Assembly: GCA_946479855.1 (NCBI GenBank)
Contig: CAMLHL010000004.1
Location: 1 to 64,000, forward strand
Source: an uncultured Pseudomonadota bacterium
GTDB lineage: Bacteria > Pseudomonadota > Gammaproteobacteria > Burkholderiales > Rhodocyclaceae
DNA length: 64,000 nucleotides
Direction: 5' to 3'
Part shown: one piece after another, positions 9,469 to 17,995 of the stretch
How positions within the stretch are numbered: the first letter of the stretch is position 1
Layout: each line of letters opens with the position of its first letter
Position numbers and translations under genes: made by a program
Notes under the pieces: model-generated
Seen by the model: the letters and a program-made list of their open reading frames with translations, nothing else
The model's database searches: none
What the model was told of the DNA's origin: nothing

Positions 9469-10181
9469 TCGTCTGTCTGGACAGCGGCAATACCCGGATC
9501 AAGTGGGGCGTGCATGACGGCAGCCACTGGTTGGCCCAGGGCGCGCTGGCTCATGCCGAAGTCGCGCAGCTGGCCAAACTGCTCGGTGACTGGCCGCAAC
9601 CCGACAAGATCGTTCTGGCCAACGTGGCGGGGGCCGAGGCTGTGCGCCGGGTACGCGAAAGTCTGGCCGGATGGCCGGCCCCCTGGGTCGAGCTGCATCC
9701 TGAGTTCAGCCGTTGCGGGGTGACCAATCTCTACCGGAACCCGGAGAAACTCGGGGTCGACCGCTGGTGTGCCCTGATCGGAGCCCGTGGCGCAGTCCGT
9801 TCGGCCGTGCTGGTTGTCATGGCGGGCACTGCGACAACCATTGACACACTGGATGCCGACGGTGCTTTTATCGGCGGCATGATCCTTCCGGGGATCGATC
9901 TGATGCGTCGCTCGCTGTCCGCCGAGACGGCGGCATTGCCGCTTGCAGCCGGGCACTACGCCGATTATCCGCGCTGCACCGATGATGCCATCGTCACCGG
10001 CATTGTCGAGGCCCAGGCCGGAGCCATCGAGCGCGCCTGGCATCGGCTCGGCGACATCGACAAACAATGCGTCCTGTCCGGCGGCAATGCGGCCCTGCTG
10101 CTCGGGCACCTCGGCATTCCCTGCCGCGAATGGCCCAATCTGCCGCTCGAGGGAATGGCCAGAATCGGCCTCGACGCTTGA
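9465..10181 (+). CDS. coaX: Type III pantothenate kinase
   Basis: 238 residues. Phosphorylates pantothenate, the first committed step of coenzyme A synthesis. CoaX enzymes are insensitive to CoA feedback and need a monovalent cation. The ASKHA fold is shown by LDSGNTRIKWG at the start (phosphate 1), GVDRWCALIGAR, AGTATTIDTL (phosphate 2) and GGMILPGIDLM. It begins inside the birA stop codon. BirA-CoaX pairing is frequent in betaproteobacteria, and some members fuse the two proteins. The CoA pathway reappears at 47.9 kb with coaD. Confidence 0.96.
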   Translation: MIVCLDSGNTRIKWGVHDGSHWLAQGALAHAEVAQLAKLLGDWPQPDKIVLANVAGAEAVRRVRESLAGWPAPWVELHPEFSRCGVTNLYRNPEKLGVDRWCALIGARGAVRSAVLVVMAGTATTIDTLDADGAFIGGMILPGIDLMRRSLSAETAALPLAAGHYADYPRCTDDAIVTGIVEAQAGAIERAWHRLGDIDKQCVLSGGNAALLLGHLGIPCREWPNLPLEGMARIGLDA

Positions 10182-10237
10182 AGAAACACCGTTGAGCGGC
10201 GACAATCCGTTGTCATTGCGCCATCTCGGGGGATTCC

Positions 10238-10639
10238 ATGTTCGATCCGGTCATCAGCAGCCTGCCGGCCTTTGCCGGCTACTTCGCAACGGCCGTCGGT
10301 CTGCTCGCCGTTTTTCTGGCGCTCTATGTTTTCGTCACGCCGTACAACGAACTCTGCCTGATCCGCGAGGGCAATACGGCGGCCGCGATCACCCTGGGGG
10401 GCGCCGTGGTCGGCTACGCCCTGCCGATTGCCGTTTCCGTCGCGGTCAGCCATAACATCGGGGCGATGATCGGCTGGGGCGTCGTCGCCTGCGTCGTGCA
10501 ACTGCTGGCCTACATCGTGGCGCGCCTGGCGCTGCCGCAGATCAACCTGAACATTCCCCAGGGCAAGATCGCCTCGGGCATCTTCCTCGCTTCGCTTTCC
10601 CTCGGCATCGGCATCCTCAACGCCGGCTGCATCGCCTGA
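10238..10639 (+). CDS. DUF350 (YjfL-type) membrane protein
   Basis: 133 residues with four hydrophobic segments (about 14-34, 46-68, 76-98 and 110-130) and short loops, matching the DUF350/YjfL family of inner-membrane proteins. The family's role is unknown. In E. coli yjfL sits in an operon with a PspA-like protein, and in many other genomes DUF350 sits with SPFH, DUF4178 and SpeE-like proteins. A GGGGGATT ribosome-binding sequence stands seven bases before the ATG. It is the first gene of a four-gene operon that ends at 13762. Confidence 0.88.
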   Translation: MFDPVISSLPAFAGYFATAVGLLAVFLALYVFVTPYNELCLIREGNTAAAITLGGAVVGYALPIAVSVAVSHNIGAMIGWGVVACVVQLLAYIVARLALPQINLNIPQGKIASGIFLASLSLGIGILNAGCIA

Positions 10640-10657
10640 CCTCTCAAGGAGACTGAC

Positions 10658-11665
10658 ATGGCCCTGATGGACTTCATCAAGAAACAGTTTATCGACATCC
10701 TGCAATGGACCGAGGATGCCGACGGCACGCTGGCCTGGCGCTTCCCGATGGCGGAAATGGAAATCCAGAACGGTGCCAGCCTGACCGTGCGCGATTCGCA
10801 GGTCGCGTTGTTCGTTAACGAAGGCACGGTGGCCGACGTCTTCGGCCCGGGCATGTACCGGCTGACGACGCAGACGCTGCCGGTGCTGACCTATTTGAAG
10901 CACTGGGACAAGCTGTTCGAATCCCCGTTCAAGTCCGATGTTTACTTCTTCTCGACGCGCACCCAGCTCGACCAGAAGTGGGGCACACCGAATCCGATCA
11001 CCATCCGCGACAAGGAATTCGGCATCGTCCGCCTGCGCGCCTTCGGTATCTACTCGTACCACCTGGCCGATCCGAAGCTGTTCTACCAGAAGATTTCCGG
11101 TACCCGCGACCGCTATGGCCGTGACGAGCTCGAAGGCCAGTTGCGCAACACGCTGGTTGCCGGGCTGAGCGACCTGTTCGGCGAATCCGGCGTGCCCTTC
11201 ATCGACATGGCGGCTAACCAGGATGAGTTCGGCAAGGCGATGCTGGCCAAGGCGGCGCCGCTGTTCGCCGATTTCGGGCTGGCCCTCGATTCGCTGGTCG
11301 TCCAGAACGTTTCGCTGCCGGAAGAACTGCAGAAAATCCTCGACCAGAAGATCGGCATGAACATGATCGGCGACCTGCAGCGCTACACCCAGTACCAGGT
11401 TGCCAACGCCATTCCCGAGGCGGCGAAGAACGAAGGCGGCGTCGCCGGCCTGGGCGTCGGCCTGGGGGCCGGTGTCGGCTTCGGGCAGATCATGGGGCAG
11501 GCAATGGCCTCGGCCGCCAAAGTCGTGAACCAGGCGGCGGCACCGGTGTCGGCCGACGAAGTCGTGGCGACGCTGGAAAAGCTGCACGGGCTGGTCGAGA
11601 AAGGCATCCTCAGCCAGGCCGAGTTCGACGCCAAGAAAGCGGAATTGCTCAAAAAATTGAGTTGA
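10658..11665 (+). CDS. SPFH-domain protein with C-terminal SHOCT module (YdjI-like)
   Basis: 335 residues. The N-terminal two thirds match the SPFH/virion-core-like family typified by B. subtilis YdjI: an opening IQNGASLTVRDSQVALFV, then GPGMYRLTT and the segment RAFGIYSYHLADPKLF. A Gly/Ala-rich linker (about 245-290) leads to a SHOCT motif of about 33 residues (EVVATLEKLHGLVEKG...EFDAKKAELLKKL), a short oligomerisation helix pair. There is no signal peptide or clear TM, so it is probably cytoplasmic and recruited to the membrane. AAGGAG lies before the ATG. It is followed after ten bases by the DUF4178 gene. Confidence 0.87.
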   Translation: MALMDFIKKQFIDILQWTEDADGTLAWRFPMAEMEIQNGASLTVRDSQVALFVNEGTVADVFGPGMYRLTTQTLPVLTYLKHWDKLFESPFKSDVYFFSTRTQLDQKWGTPNPITIRDKEFGIVRLRAFGIYSYHLADPKLFYQKISGTRDRYGRDELEGQLRNTLVAGLSDLFGESGVPFIDMAANQDEFGKAMLAKAAPLFADFGLALDSLVVQNVSLPEELQKILDQKIGMNMIGDLQRYTQYQVANAIPEAAKNEGGVAGLGVGLGAGVGFGQIMGQAMASAAKVVNQAAAPVSADEVVATLEKLHGLVEKGILSQAEFDAKKAELLKKLS

Positions 11666-11675
11666 CCGTAGCATC

Positions 11676-13616
11676 TTGGCTCTCAGCGCCTCCTGTCCCT
11701 CCTGCGGCGCGCCGGTTGTCTTCCAATCGGCGTCGTCGGTCTTCGCCGTCTGCGCCTACTGCCAGAGCACGCTGGTCCGTCACGACCAGAATCTGGAGGA
11801 CATCGGCAAGATGGCGGCGCTGGTCGAGGACCGCTCGCCGCTGCAGCTGGGCGCCGAGGGCAGCTACCGGGGCGTCCATTTCGCGCTGATCGGGCGCATC
11901 CAGATCCAGTACAACCAGGGCCTGTGGAACGAGTGGCATCTGCTGTTCGATGACATGCGTACCGGCTGGCTGTCGGAGGCCGGCGGCGAGTATGTGCTCA
12001 CTTTTGCCCAGTTCGTCGGGGAAGCGCTGCCGCCTTTCGCCGCGCTGAAGATCGGTCAGCGCTTCGTGCTGGCCAGCCAGACGTGGACGGTCAGCAATCT
12101 CGAGAGCGCCGCGTGCGTCGCCGGTCAGGGCGAACTGCCGTTCAAGGTCGGCGCCGGCTATCCGGTCGCCGCGGCCGACCTGCGCAATGGTGCCAACTTC
12201 GCTACGCTCGATTACTCGGAAACGCCGCCACTGCTGTTCGTCGGAGAGGCCGTCGACTTCCAGTCGCTACAGATGACCAACCTGCGCGATGGCATGGCGG
12301 CGCCGGCAGTGACGGTCGAAGCGCAGGTCTTCCGCTGCCCGAGTTGCGGTTCGCCGATGCGGGCGCGCTCGGCGGAAATCCTCGCCGTCGGCTGTGTGTC
12401 CTGCGGTGCCGTGGTCGATACGGCCGACCAGACTTACAAGCTGCTGTCGACAGCGCTCGGCAACCGCAACGAGAAATACGTGCCGCGCCTGCCGCTTGGC
12501 AGCCAGGGGCGGCTGCAGGATAAGCCGGTCGAAGTCATCGGTTTCCTGGTTAAGCAGAGCAAGGTCGATGGCATTGTCTACGACTGGTGCGAATACCTGC
12601 TGGCTGGCGATGGCGCTGAGAATCGCGGCAGCTACCGCTGGCTGACCGAATACAACGGCCACTGGAACATTGCCGATGTGCTCTCCAACCCGCCGGCCGG
12701 CAACGGTGCCATGGAACTCGCCGACCTGCGCTGGAGCGGCCGGACCTTCAAGCATTTTGCAACGACGCCGAGTGCCGAGGTGATCCAGGTTGCTGGCGAG
12801 TTCACCTGGCGGGTCAAACGCGGCGAGACCCATCGTATCGTCGATTACGTCGCGCCGCCGCTGATGCTGTCGCGCGAATCGACCGGCAACGACCTGACCT
12901 GGTCGCAGGGGCTCTACGTCGTGCCAGAGACGATTGCCGCCGCCTTCAAGTTGCCCGGCACGCTGCCCGCGCCGATCGGCGTCTTTGCCAACCAGCCGAA
13001 TCCTTGGGAAGACACCAACCGGCGGGTCTGGCGTGTGTTCGGCAAGCTGGCGCTGGTCGCCATCGTCGTCCAGCTCTTTTTCGTGTTCGTCTTCAGCGGC
13101 CAATTGCTGCTGCGCCAGGATTTCACTTTCGAACCGCCGCGCGGCGAAGAAGTGCAGAGCCGCGACTTCGAAATCACCGGCCAGCCGCGCAAGATCGCTG
13201 TCCGCAATGCCACCTCGCTCGACAACAACTGGATCGGCCTCGACCTGATGCTGGTCAACAAGGCGACCGGCGCCGCCTGGCCGGCGGCCCGCGAACTCTC
13301 GTATTACAGCGGCTACGACGACGGGGCGTGGAGCGAAGGCAGCCGCGATGACGAAGTGGTTTTTCTGAACATTCCGGCCGGCACCTATTACCTGACCATC
13401 GACCCCGAGCTGGCGCCGGACAAGGCTGTGGCTGTACGCGACCGGCTGGAAGTGCATCGGGCCGGCACCGGCTGGTCCAATTTCGTCATCGTGATGATCT
13501 TCCTGCTTGCTTTTCCAATCTTCGCCGACCTGCGCCGGGCTGCCTTCGAAACCAGGCGCTGGGCGGAAAGCGATCACGCGCCGGTGAGCGGCGACGACTC
13601 GGCGGGTGACGACTGA
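11676..13616 (+). CDS. Zinc-ribbon DUF4178 membrane protein
   Basis: 646 residues from a TTG start; a stop stands six codons upstream in frame and no ATG or GTG is available. It has two zinc-ribbon knuckle pairs: CPSC/CAYC at residues 7-29 and CPSC/CVSC at about 221-243. Each is followed by a beta-rich DUF4178 unit (for example YNQGLWNEWHLLF and YDWCEYLLAG), which suggests an internal duplication. A TM helix lies near 452-475, then an extracytoplasmic beta domain, and a second TM helix near 598-616. Function is unknown; DUF4178 proteins accompany SPFH and DUF350 proteins. The stop overlaps the ATG of the next small gene. Confidence 0.85.
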   Translation: MALSASCPSCGAPVVFQSASSVFAVCAYCQSTLVRHDQNLEDIGKMAALVEDRSPLQLGAEGSYRGVHFALIGRIQIQYNQGLWNEWHLLFDDMRTGWLSEAGGEYVLTFAQFVGEALPPFAALKIGQRFVLASQTWTVSNLESAACVAGQGELPFKVGAGYPVAAADLRNGANFATLDYSETPPLLFVGEAVDFQSLQMTNLRDGMAAPAVTVEAQVFRCPSCGSPMRARSAEILAVGCVSCGAVVDTADQTYKLLSTALGNRNEKYVPRLPLGSQGRLQDKPVEVIGFLVKQSKVDGIVYDWCEYLLAGDGAENRGSYRWLTEYNGHWNIADVLSNPPAGNGAMELADLRWSGRTFKHFATTPSAEVIQVAGEFTWRVKRGETHRIVDYVAPPLMLSRESTGNDLTWSQGLYVVPETIAAAFKLPGTLPAPIGVFANQPNPWEDTNRRVWRVFGKLALVAIVVQLFFVFVFSGQLLLRQDFTFEPPRGEEVQSRDFEITGQPRKIAVRNATSLDNNWIGLDLMLVNKATGAAWPAARELSYYSGYDDGAWSEGSRDDEVVFLNIPAGTYYLTIDPELAPDKAVAVRDRLEVHRAGTGWSNFVIVMIFLLAFPIFADLRRAAFETRRWAESDHAPVSGDDSAGDD

Positions 13617-13762
13617 TGTTCGACAAAATAGCCATGGCCTGCGGAATATTCGCGCTGCTGGTCTTTGCCCATGCCCAGCAGCAGGGCTGGAGCCTGTTCG
13701 AAAACGTGGCAAACGCCGGCCACGGCGGCTCCGGGGGCAGCAGCCGGATCTATCACAAATAG
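13616..13762 (+). CDS. 48-residue membrane peptide at the end of the DUF350/DUF4178 operon
   Basis: The ATG begins on the last base of the DUF4178 stop codon (TGATG arrangement), the classic layout for translational coupling, and the frame ends at TAG 13760-13762. The product opens MFDKIAMACGIFALLVFAHA, a single TM helix or uncleaved signal, and ends in a Gly/Ser-rich tail (GHGGSGGSSRIYHK). It is not similar to anything I recognise. It is shorter than usual gene-calling limits, so it is easily missed. The tight coupling and hydrophobic character support a real gene; function unknown. Confidence 0.62.
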   Translation: MFDKIAMACGIFALLVFAHAQQQGWSLFENVANAGHGGSGGSSRIYHK

Positions 13763-13796
13763 CGAAGCCGCCTGAATTGCCTTGATAATCCCCGCC

Positions 13797-15839
13797 ATGC
13801 GCCTGATCGTCCCGCTTTTCCTGTTGTTGATGCTGGCCCCGGCTTTTGCGCTGGAGCAGGTCGTCATCCAATTGAACTGGAAACATCAGTTCCAGTTTGG
13901 CGGTTATTACGCTGCCATCGAAAAAGGCTATTTTCGCGATGCCGGCTTCGACGTCAGCCTGCGCGAGTTGAGCGAAGGCCGTGATCCCATCGACTCAGTG
14001 CTCGACGGCGAAGCGGATTTCGGTGTCGCTGCATCGGAACTGGCCTTGCGCCGGGCGCAGGGCCAGCCGGTCGTGGCCCTGGCCGCCATCGTCCAGAACT
14101 CGCCGCTGGTCCTGCTGGTCAATCGGCGCAAGATCACCAGCATTGATGCGCTGAAAGGCAGTCGCATCATGTTGACGCCGCATGAAACGGAGCTGTTCGC
14201 CTACCTGCGCCGCGAGGATGTCGGCAACTACACCGCAGTGGCGCACAGCTTCGATTCACAGGATCTGATTTCCGGCCGCGTCGACGCCCTGTCGGGGTAT
14301 CTGACCGACGAACCCTACACCTTGCGCGAAGCGGGTTTCCCCTACCTGGCCTTCCATCCATCGGCGGTGGGCATCAATTTCTATGGCGACACCCTGTTCA
14401 CCACCGAGGCGCGCGTCCGCCACTCGGCCGACCGCGTGCGCGCCTTCCGGGCGGCGGCGATCCAGGGCTGGGCCTACGCCATGGCGCATCCCGAGGAAAT
14501 CGCCGAGCTGATCCTGAAAAAATATTCGCAGCGCCACAGCCGCGAGCACCTCCTCTTCGAAGCCAACGAACTGAAGCGCCTGATGCAGCCGGAACTGGTC
14601 GAAATTGGCCAGCAGTCGGCTGCCCGCTGGCTGCAGATTGCGCAGACCTACGCCGAATTGGGCATGCTGCCGGAAAAATATTCGATCACCGGCCTGATTT
14701 TCGAGACCGAGGAACGCAAATTGCCCGCCTGGTTCGGTGTCGCGCTGGCGGCGGCGGTCCTGCTGATCGTCATCATTGCGGTGACTGCCCTGTATTTTGC
14801 CCGCCTCACCCGACGCCTGAGCCGTGAAATGATTTCCCGGCGCGTCTTCGAGCGCGCTTTGCGCAACAGCGAGGAGCGTTACCGGCAACTGGCCGAGCAC
14901 AGCAAGGATGTGATCTGGACGCTCGATCTGGCCAGCCGGCGCTTTACCTATGTCAGTCCTTCGGTGGAAACCGTGCGCGGTTTTTCGCCGGAAGAGGTCA
15001 TCAGCCAGCCGCTGGCCGAGGCCATGACGCCTGAAGCCTATGCCAAGGTGACGGTCGTTCTCGAAGAGCATCTGCAGCGCCTGGCGGCCGGTGACCAGAG
15101 TGCGTTGTCGGCGATGACCGAGATCGAGCAGCCGCACAAGAATGGCGGCATCGTTGTCTCCGAAGTCGTTGCCAGCTTTCTGCTTGATCCGCAAGGCAAG
15201 CCGCACGCCCTGCTCGGCATTGCCCGCGACATCACCGAGCGTCGCCGCGTCGAGGCCCAGTTGCGCGGCGCCAACGACATGCTGCGCAAGCAGCTCGGCG
15301 AAATCGAGAAACTGCAGGCCGCCCTGCAGGAACAGGCCATCCGCGACAGCCTGACCGGTTGCTTCAATCGCCGCTATCTCGATGAAACCCTCGAGCGCGA
15401 GCTGTCGCGTTCACGCCGAGAGGGCAATCCACTGGCGCTGGTCATCCTCGATATCGATCACTTCAAGCAGATCAACGATACCTACGGCCACCAGGCCGGC
15501 GACCAGGCGCTGATCGAGCTGGCTCAGACCCTGCGCGCCGATATCAGGCATGAGGATGTGCTCTGTCGCTATGGCGGCGAGGAGTTCGTCATCCTGATGC
15601 CGCAAATGCCGCTGGCCAAGGCCGCCGAACGTGCGGAGAGCTGGCGCCGCAGGATCGCCGACATTCGCGTGCCGTTCGGTAATTTCGAGCTGACCTTCAC
15701 CACCTCGGCCGGCGTCGCTGCCTATCCGGACCACGGCAAGATGCCCGACGAACTGACCCAGTCGGCCGACCTGGCGCTTTACCTGGCCAAGAACGAGGGC
15801 CGCAACCGGGTGGTCGTCTATTCGCCGAACGCCTTCTGA
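13797..15839 (+). CDS. Diguanylate cyclase with periplasmic NMT1-type binding domain (NMT1-PAS-GGDEF)
   Basis: 680 residues from ATG 13797, which gives a clean signal peptide (MRLIVPLFLLLMLAPAFA). Residues ~20-240 form an NMT1/SsuA-like periplasmic ligand-binding domain of the thiamine-pyrimidine and sulfonate transporter type (QLNWKHQFQFGGYYAAIEKG). A TM helix (~311-335) leads to a PAS domain (~360-480), a short coiled coil and a GGDEF domain. The active site reads GGEEF (near 593) with an RxxD inhibitory site (RHED) five residues before it, so c-di-GMP synthesis with product inhibition is expected. It probably couples sensing of an external small molecule to c-di-GMP. Confidence 0.92.
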   Translation: MRLIVPLFLLLMLAPAFALEQVVIQLNWKHQFQFGGYYAAIEKGYFRDAGFDVSLRELSEGRDPIDSVLDGEADFGVAASELALRRAQGQPVVALAAIVQNSPLVLLVNRRKITSIDALKGSRIMLTPHETELFAYLRREDVGNYTAVAHSFDSQDLISGRVDALSGYLTDEPYTLREAGFPYLAFHPSAVGINFYGDTLFTTEARVRHSADRVRAFRAAAIQGWAYAMAHPEEIAELILKKYSQRHSREHLLFEANELKRLMQPELVEIGQQSAARWLQIAQTYAELGMLPEKYSITGLIFETEERKLPAWFGVALAAAVLLIVIIAVTALYFARLTRRLSREMISRRVFERALRNSEERYRQLAEHSKDVIWTLDLASRRFTYVSPSVETVRGFSPEEVISQPLAEAMTPEAYAKVTVVLEEHLQRLAAGDQSALSAMTEIEQPHKNGGIVVSEVVASFLLDPQGKPHALLGIARDITERRRVEAQLRGANDMLRKQLGEIEKLQAALQEQAIRDSLTGCFNRRYLDETLERELSRSRREGNPLALVILDIDHFKQINDTYGHQAGDQALIELAQTLRADIRHEDVLCRYGGEEFVILMPQMPLAKAAERAESWRRRIADIRVPFGNFELTFTTSAGVAAYPDHGKMPDELTQSADLALYLAKNEGRNRVVVYSPNAF

Positions 15840-15967
15840 CGCCGCTGGGCCACCGCCAAGGGCTGGCCGGCACCAGGCGGGCAGGGAACGCGGCCGCTAA
15901 CCGATGCTAGCGCAAGCGGCTCCCTCGGCGCATCGATTCGCCAATGAGCGCCCGCTGGCGCATACAT

Positions 15968-17422
15968 CTAAGCTTCGATGTTGAAGCAGAGGTATTTGAT
16001 TTCGAGATAGTCCTCGATGCCATACTTCGAGCCTTCGCGGCCCAGGCCGGATTGCTTGATGCCGCCGAAGGGCGCCACCTCGTTCGAAATCAGCCCGGTA
16101 TTGATGCCGACCATGCCGTATTCCAGCGCCTCGCCGATGCGCCAGCAGCGCCCGACATCGCGGCTGAAGAAATAGGCGGCCAGCCCGAACTCGGTGTCGT
16201 TGGCCATGGCGATAGCCTGTTCCTCGGTCTCGAAGCGGAAGAGCGGTGCCACCGGCCCGAAGGTTTCCTCGCGGGCGACCTTCATCGTCGGAGTGACGTC
16301 GGCCAGCACGGTCGGCTGGAAGAAGTTGCCGCCACGTTCATGGCGAGCGCCGCCGCACAGCACGCGGGCGCCCTTGCCGAGAGCATCGGCTACATGCGCC
16401 TCGACCTTGGCCAGGCCGGCCGCGTTGATCAAGGGGCCCTGGGCGACGCCGGCCTCGGTGCCATCGCCGACCTTCAGGCTGTCTGCCTTTGCCGCGAACT
16501 TCGCTGCGAATTCTTCGTAGATACCGGCCTGGACCAGGAAGCGATTGGCGCAGACGCAGGTCTGCCCGGTATTCCGGTATTTTGCGATGATTGCGCCGTC
16601 GACCGCCGCATTGATGTCGGCATCGTCGAACACGATAAAGGGGGCATTGCCGCCCAGTTCCAGCGACAGCTTCTTGATGGTCGGAGCGCATTGCGCCATC
16701 AGCAGCCGGCCCACCGCGGTCGAACCGGTAAACGAGAGCTTGCGGACGATCGGGTTGGCGCACAGCTCGCCGCCGATTTCGGCCGGCTGGCCGGTCACCA
16801 CATTGAATACTCCGGCCGGGAAACCCGCCTGTTCGGCCAGTGCGGCCAGCGCCAGCGCAGTCAGCGGCGTTGCCTCGGCTGGCTTGACCACCACCGGGCA
16901 GCCGGCGGCCAGCGCCGGGGCGACTTTGCGGGTGATCATGGCAAGCGGAAAATTCCACGGCGTGATTGCGGCGCAGACGCCGATCGGCTGCTTGATGACC
17001 AGCAGGCGGTTATTCGCTGCCGGGCTGGGAATGCTCTCGCCGTAGGTGCGCTTGCCTTCTTCGGCAAACCATTCGATGAACGAAGCGCCGTAGACCACTT
17101 CCCCCTTGGCCTCGAGCAGCGGCTTGCCGCACTCGGCGGTAATCAGCTGGGCAAGGTCGTCGGCATTCTGCAAAATGAGCTGGAACCAGGCCTGCAGCAA
17201 CTGTGCGCGGCGCCGGGCTGTCAAGGCGCGCCAAGCGGGCCACGCCTGCTCGGCCGCTACGATGGCGCGGCGGGTTTCGGCGGCGCCGCAGCGTGGCACA
17301 TCGCCCAGATTTTCCCCGTTCGCCGGGTTGATCACGGCCAGCGTGGCACCGTCGTCGGCTGTGCTCCAGTTTTGGCCAATCAGGGCAGTTGACCGTAGCA
17401 ATTGCGTATTCGAGAGTTTCAT
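15968..17422 (-). CDS. gabD: NAD(P)-dependent succinate-semialdehyde dehydrogenase family protein
   Basis: 484 residues, full length. Oxidises an aldehyde, most likely succinate semialdehyde to succinate, in the GABA/4-hydroxybutyrate route. Seen are the cofactor segment TPWNFPLAMITRK, the Rossmann motif FTGSTAVG, the general base in LELGGNAPFIVFDDAD, and the catalytic Cys in NTGQTCVCANRF, where the Cys-x-Cys pair is typical of GabD. The end IKQSGLGREGSKYGIEDYLE is also GabD-like. It stands alone between convergent and divergent neighbours, with no gabT adjacent, so the physiological substrate is inferred. GabD is the best match among ALDH families. Confidence 0.88.
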   Translation of the reverse strand: MKLSNTQLLRSTALIGQNWSTADDGATLAVINPANGENLGDVPRCGAAETRRAIVAAEQAWPAWRALTARRRAQLLQAWFQLILQNADDLAQLITAECGKPLLEAKGEVVYGASFIEWFAEEGKRTYGESIPSPAANNRLLVIKQPIGVCAAITPWNFPLAMITRKVAPALAAGCPVVVKPAEATPLTALALAALAEQAGFPAGVFNVVTGQPAEIGGELCANPIVRKLSFTGSTAVGRLLMAQCAPTIKKLSLELGGNAPFIVFDDADINAAVDGAIIAKYRNTGQTCVCANRFLVQAGIYEEFAAKFAAKADSLKVGDGTEAGVAQGPLINAAGLAKVEAHVADALGKGARVLCGGARHERGGNFFQPTVLADVTPTMKVAREETFGPVAPLFRFETEEQAIAMANDTEFGLAAYFFSRDVGRCWRIGEALEYGMVGINTGLISNEVAPFGGIKQSGLGREGSKYGIEDYLEIKYLCFNIEA

Positions 17423-17485
17423 GGTCTTGAAAAATCCTGTGGAAACGGTAAGTTACGGAATGTTCCGAGAAAAAGTCTTAGCAAT

Positions 17486-17989
17486 ATGCGCGTCCCGCTC
17501 CTGGCCCCGATTTTCCTTTCGATCCTGCTCCTCTCTGCCTGCAGCGGCCCGGAGCCACGGCCCGATGCAGCATCGAAGGAAACTATAACGCAAGCTTCCC
17601 GCCCGGTCAGCGAGAAGGGCAACGAGGTGGTCATGTATGCCCTCGGCCTGATCGATACCGGCTACCGCTTCGGCGGCAAGAACCCCGAGGCCGGCCTGGA
17701 TTGCAGCGGCATGGTCAGTTACATCTACGCTCAGGTGGCCGGGCTGAAGGTCAAGGGAAGCGCGGCGGAGATCGCCCGCAACGGCCGTCCGATAGGGCGC
17801 ACCGAACTGCGTCCGGGGGATCTCGTCTTCTTCAATACCCTGAATCGTTCCTTCTCGCATGTCGGTATCTACATCGGAGACACGCGTTTCATTCACGCCC
17901 CCTCCACCAACGGCCGGGTGCGCATCGATCGGCTCAGCGACGCTTACTACGCCCAGCGCTTCGAGGCGGCGCGCACCTTCTTCGACTGA
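17486..17989 (+). CDS. NlpC/P60 family cell-wall peptidase, lipoprotein
   Basis: 167 residues from ATG 17486, chosen because it gives a lipoprotein signal with lipobox LLSAC (Cys ~18). The NlpC/P60 domain (~45-165) has the catalytic triad context: GLDCSGMVSYIY with the nucleophilic Cys, FSHVGIYIGD with the His, and a following FIHAPSTNGRV. Such proteins cut D-gamma-glutamyl-diaminopimelate bonds or similar links in peptidoglycan, here from the outer-membrane side of the periplasm. Divergent from gabD. It ends seven bases from the convergent HDOD gene. Confidence 0.92.
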   Translation: MRVPLLAPIFLSILLLSACSGPEPRPDAASKETITQASRPVSEKGNEVVMYALGLIDTGYRFGGKNPEAGLDCSGMVSYIYAQVAGLKVKGSAAEIARNGRPIGRTELRPGDLVFFNTLNRSFSHVGIYIGDTRFIHAPSTNGRVRIDRLSDAYYAQRFEAARTFFD

Positions 17990-17995
17990 GTGGTT

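Noticed and set aside
15840..15967. Possible terminator between the convergent GGDEF and gabD genes
   Set aside because: Only a 6-base GCCGCT/AGCGGC pairing and no T tract on either strand.
15944..17392. 482-codon plus-strand frame over the aldehyde dehydrogenase
   Set aside because: Antisense of gabD, which has all catalytic motifs.
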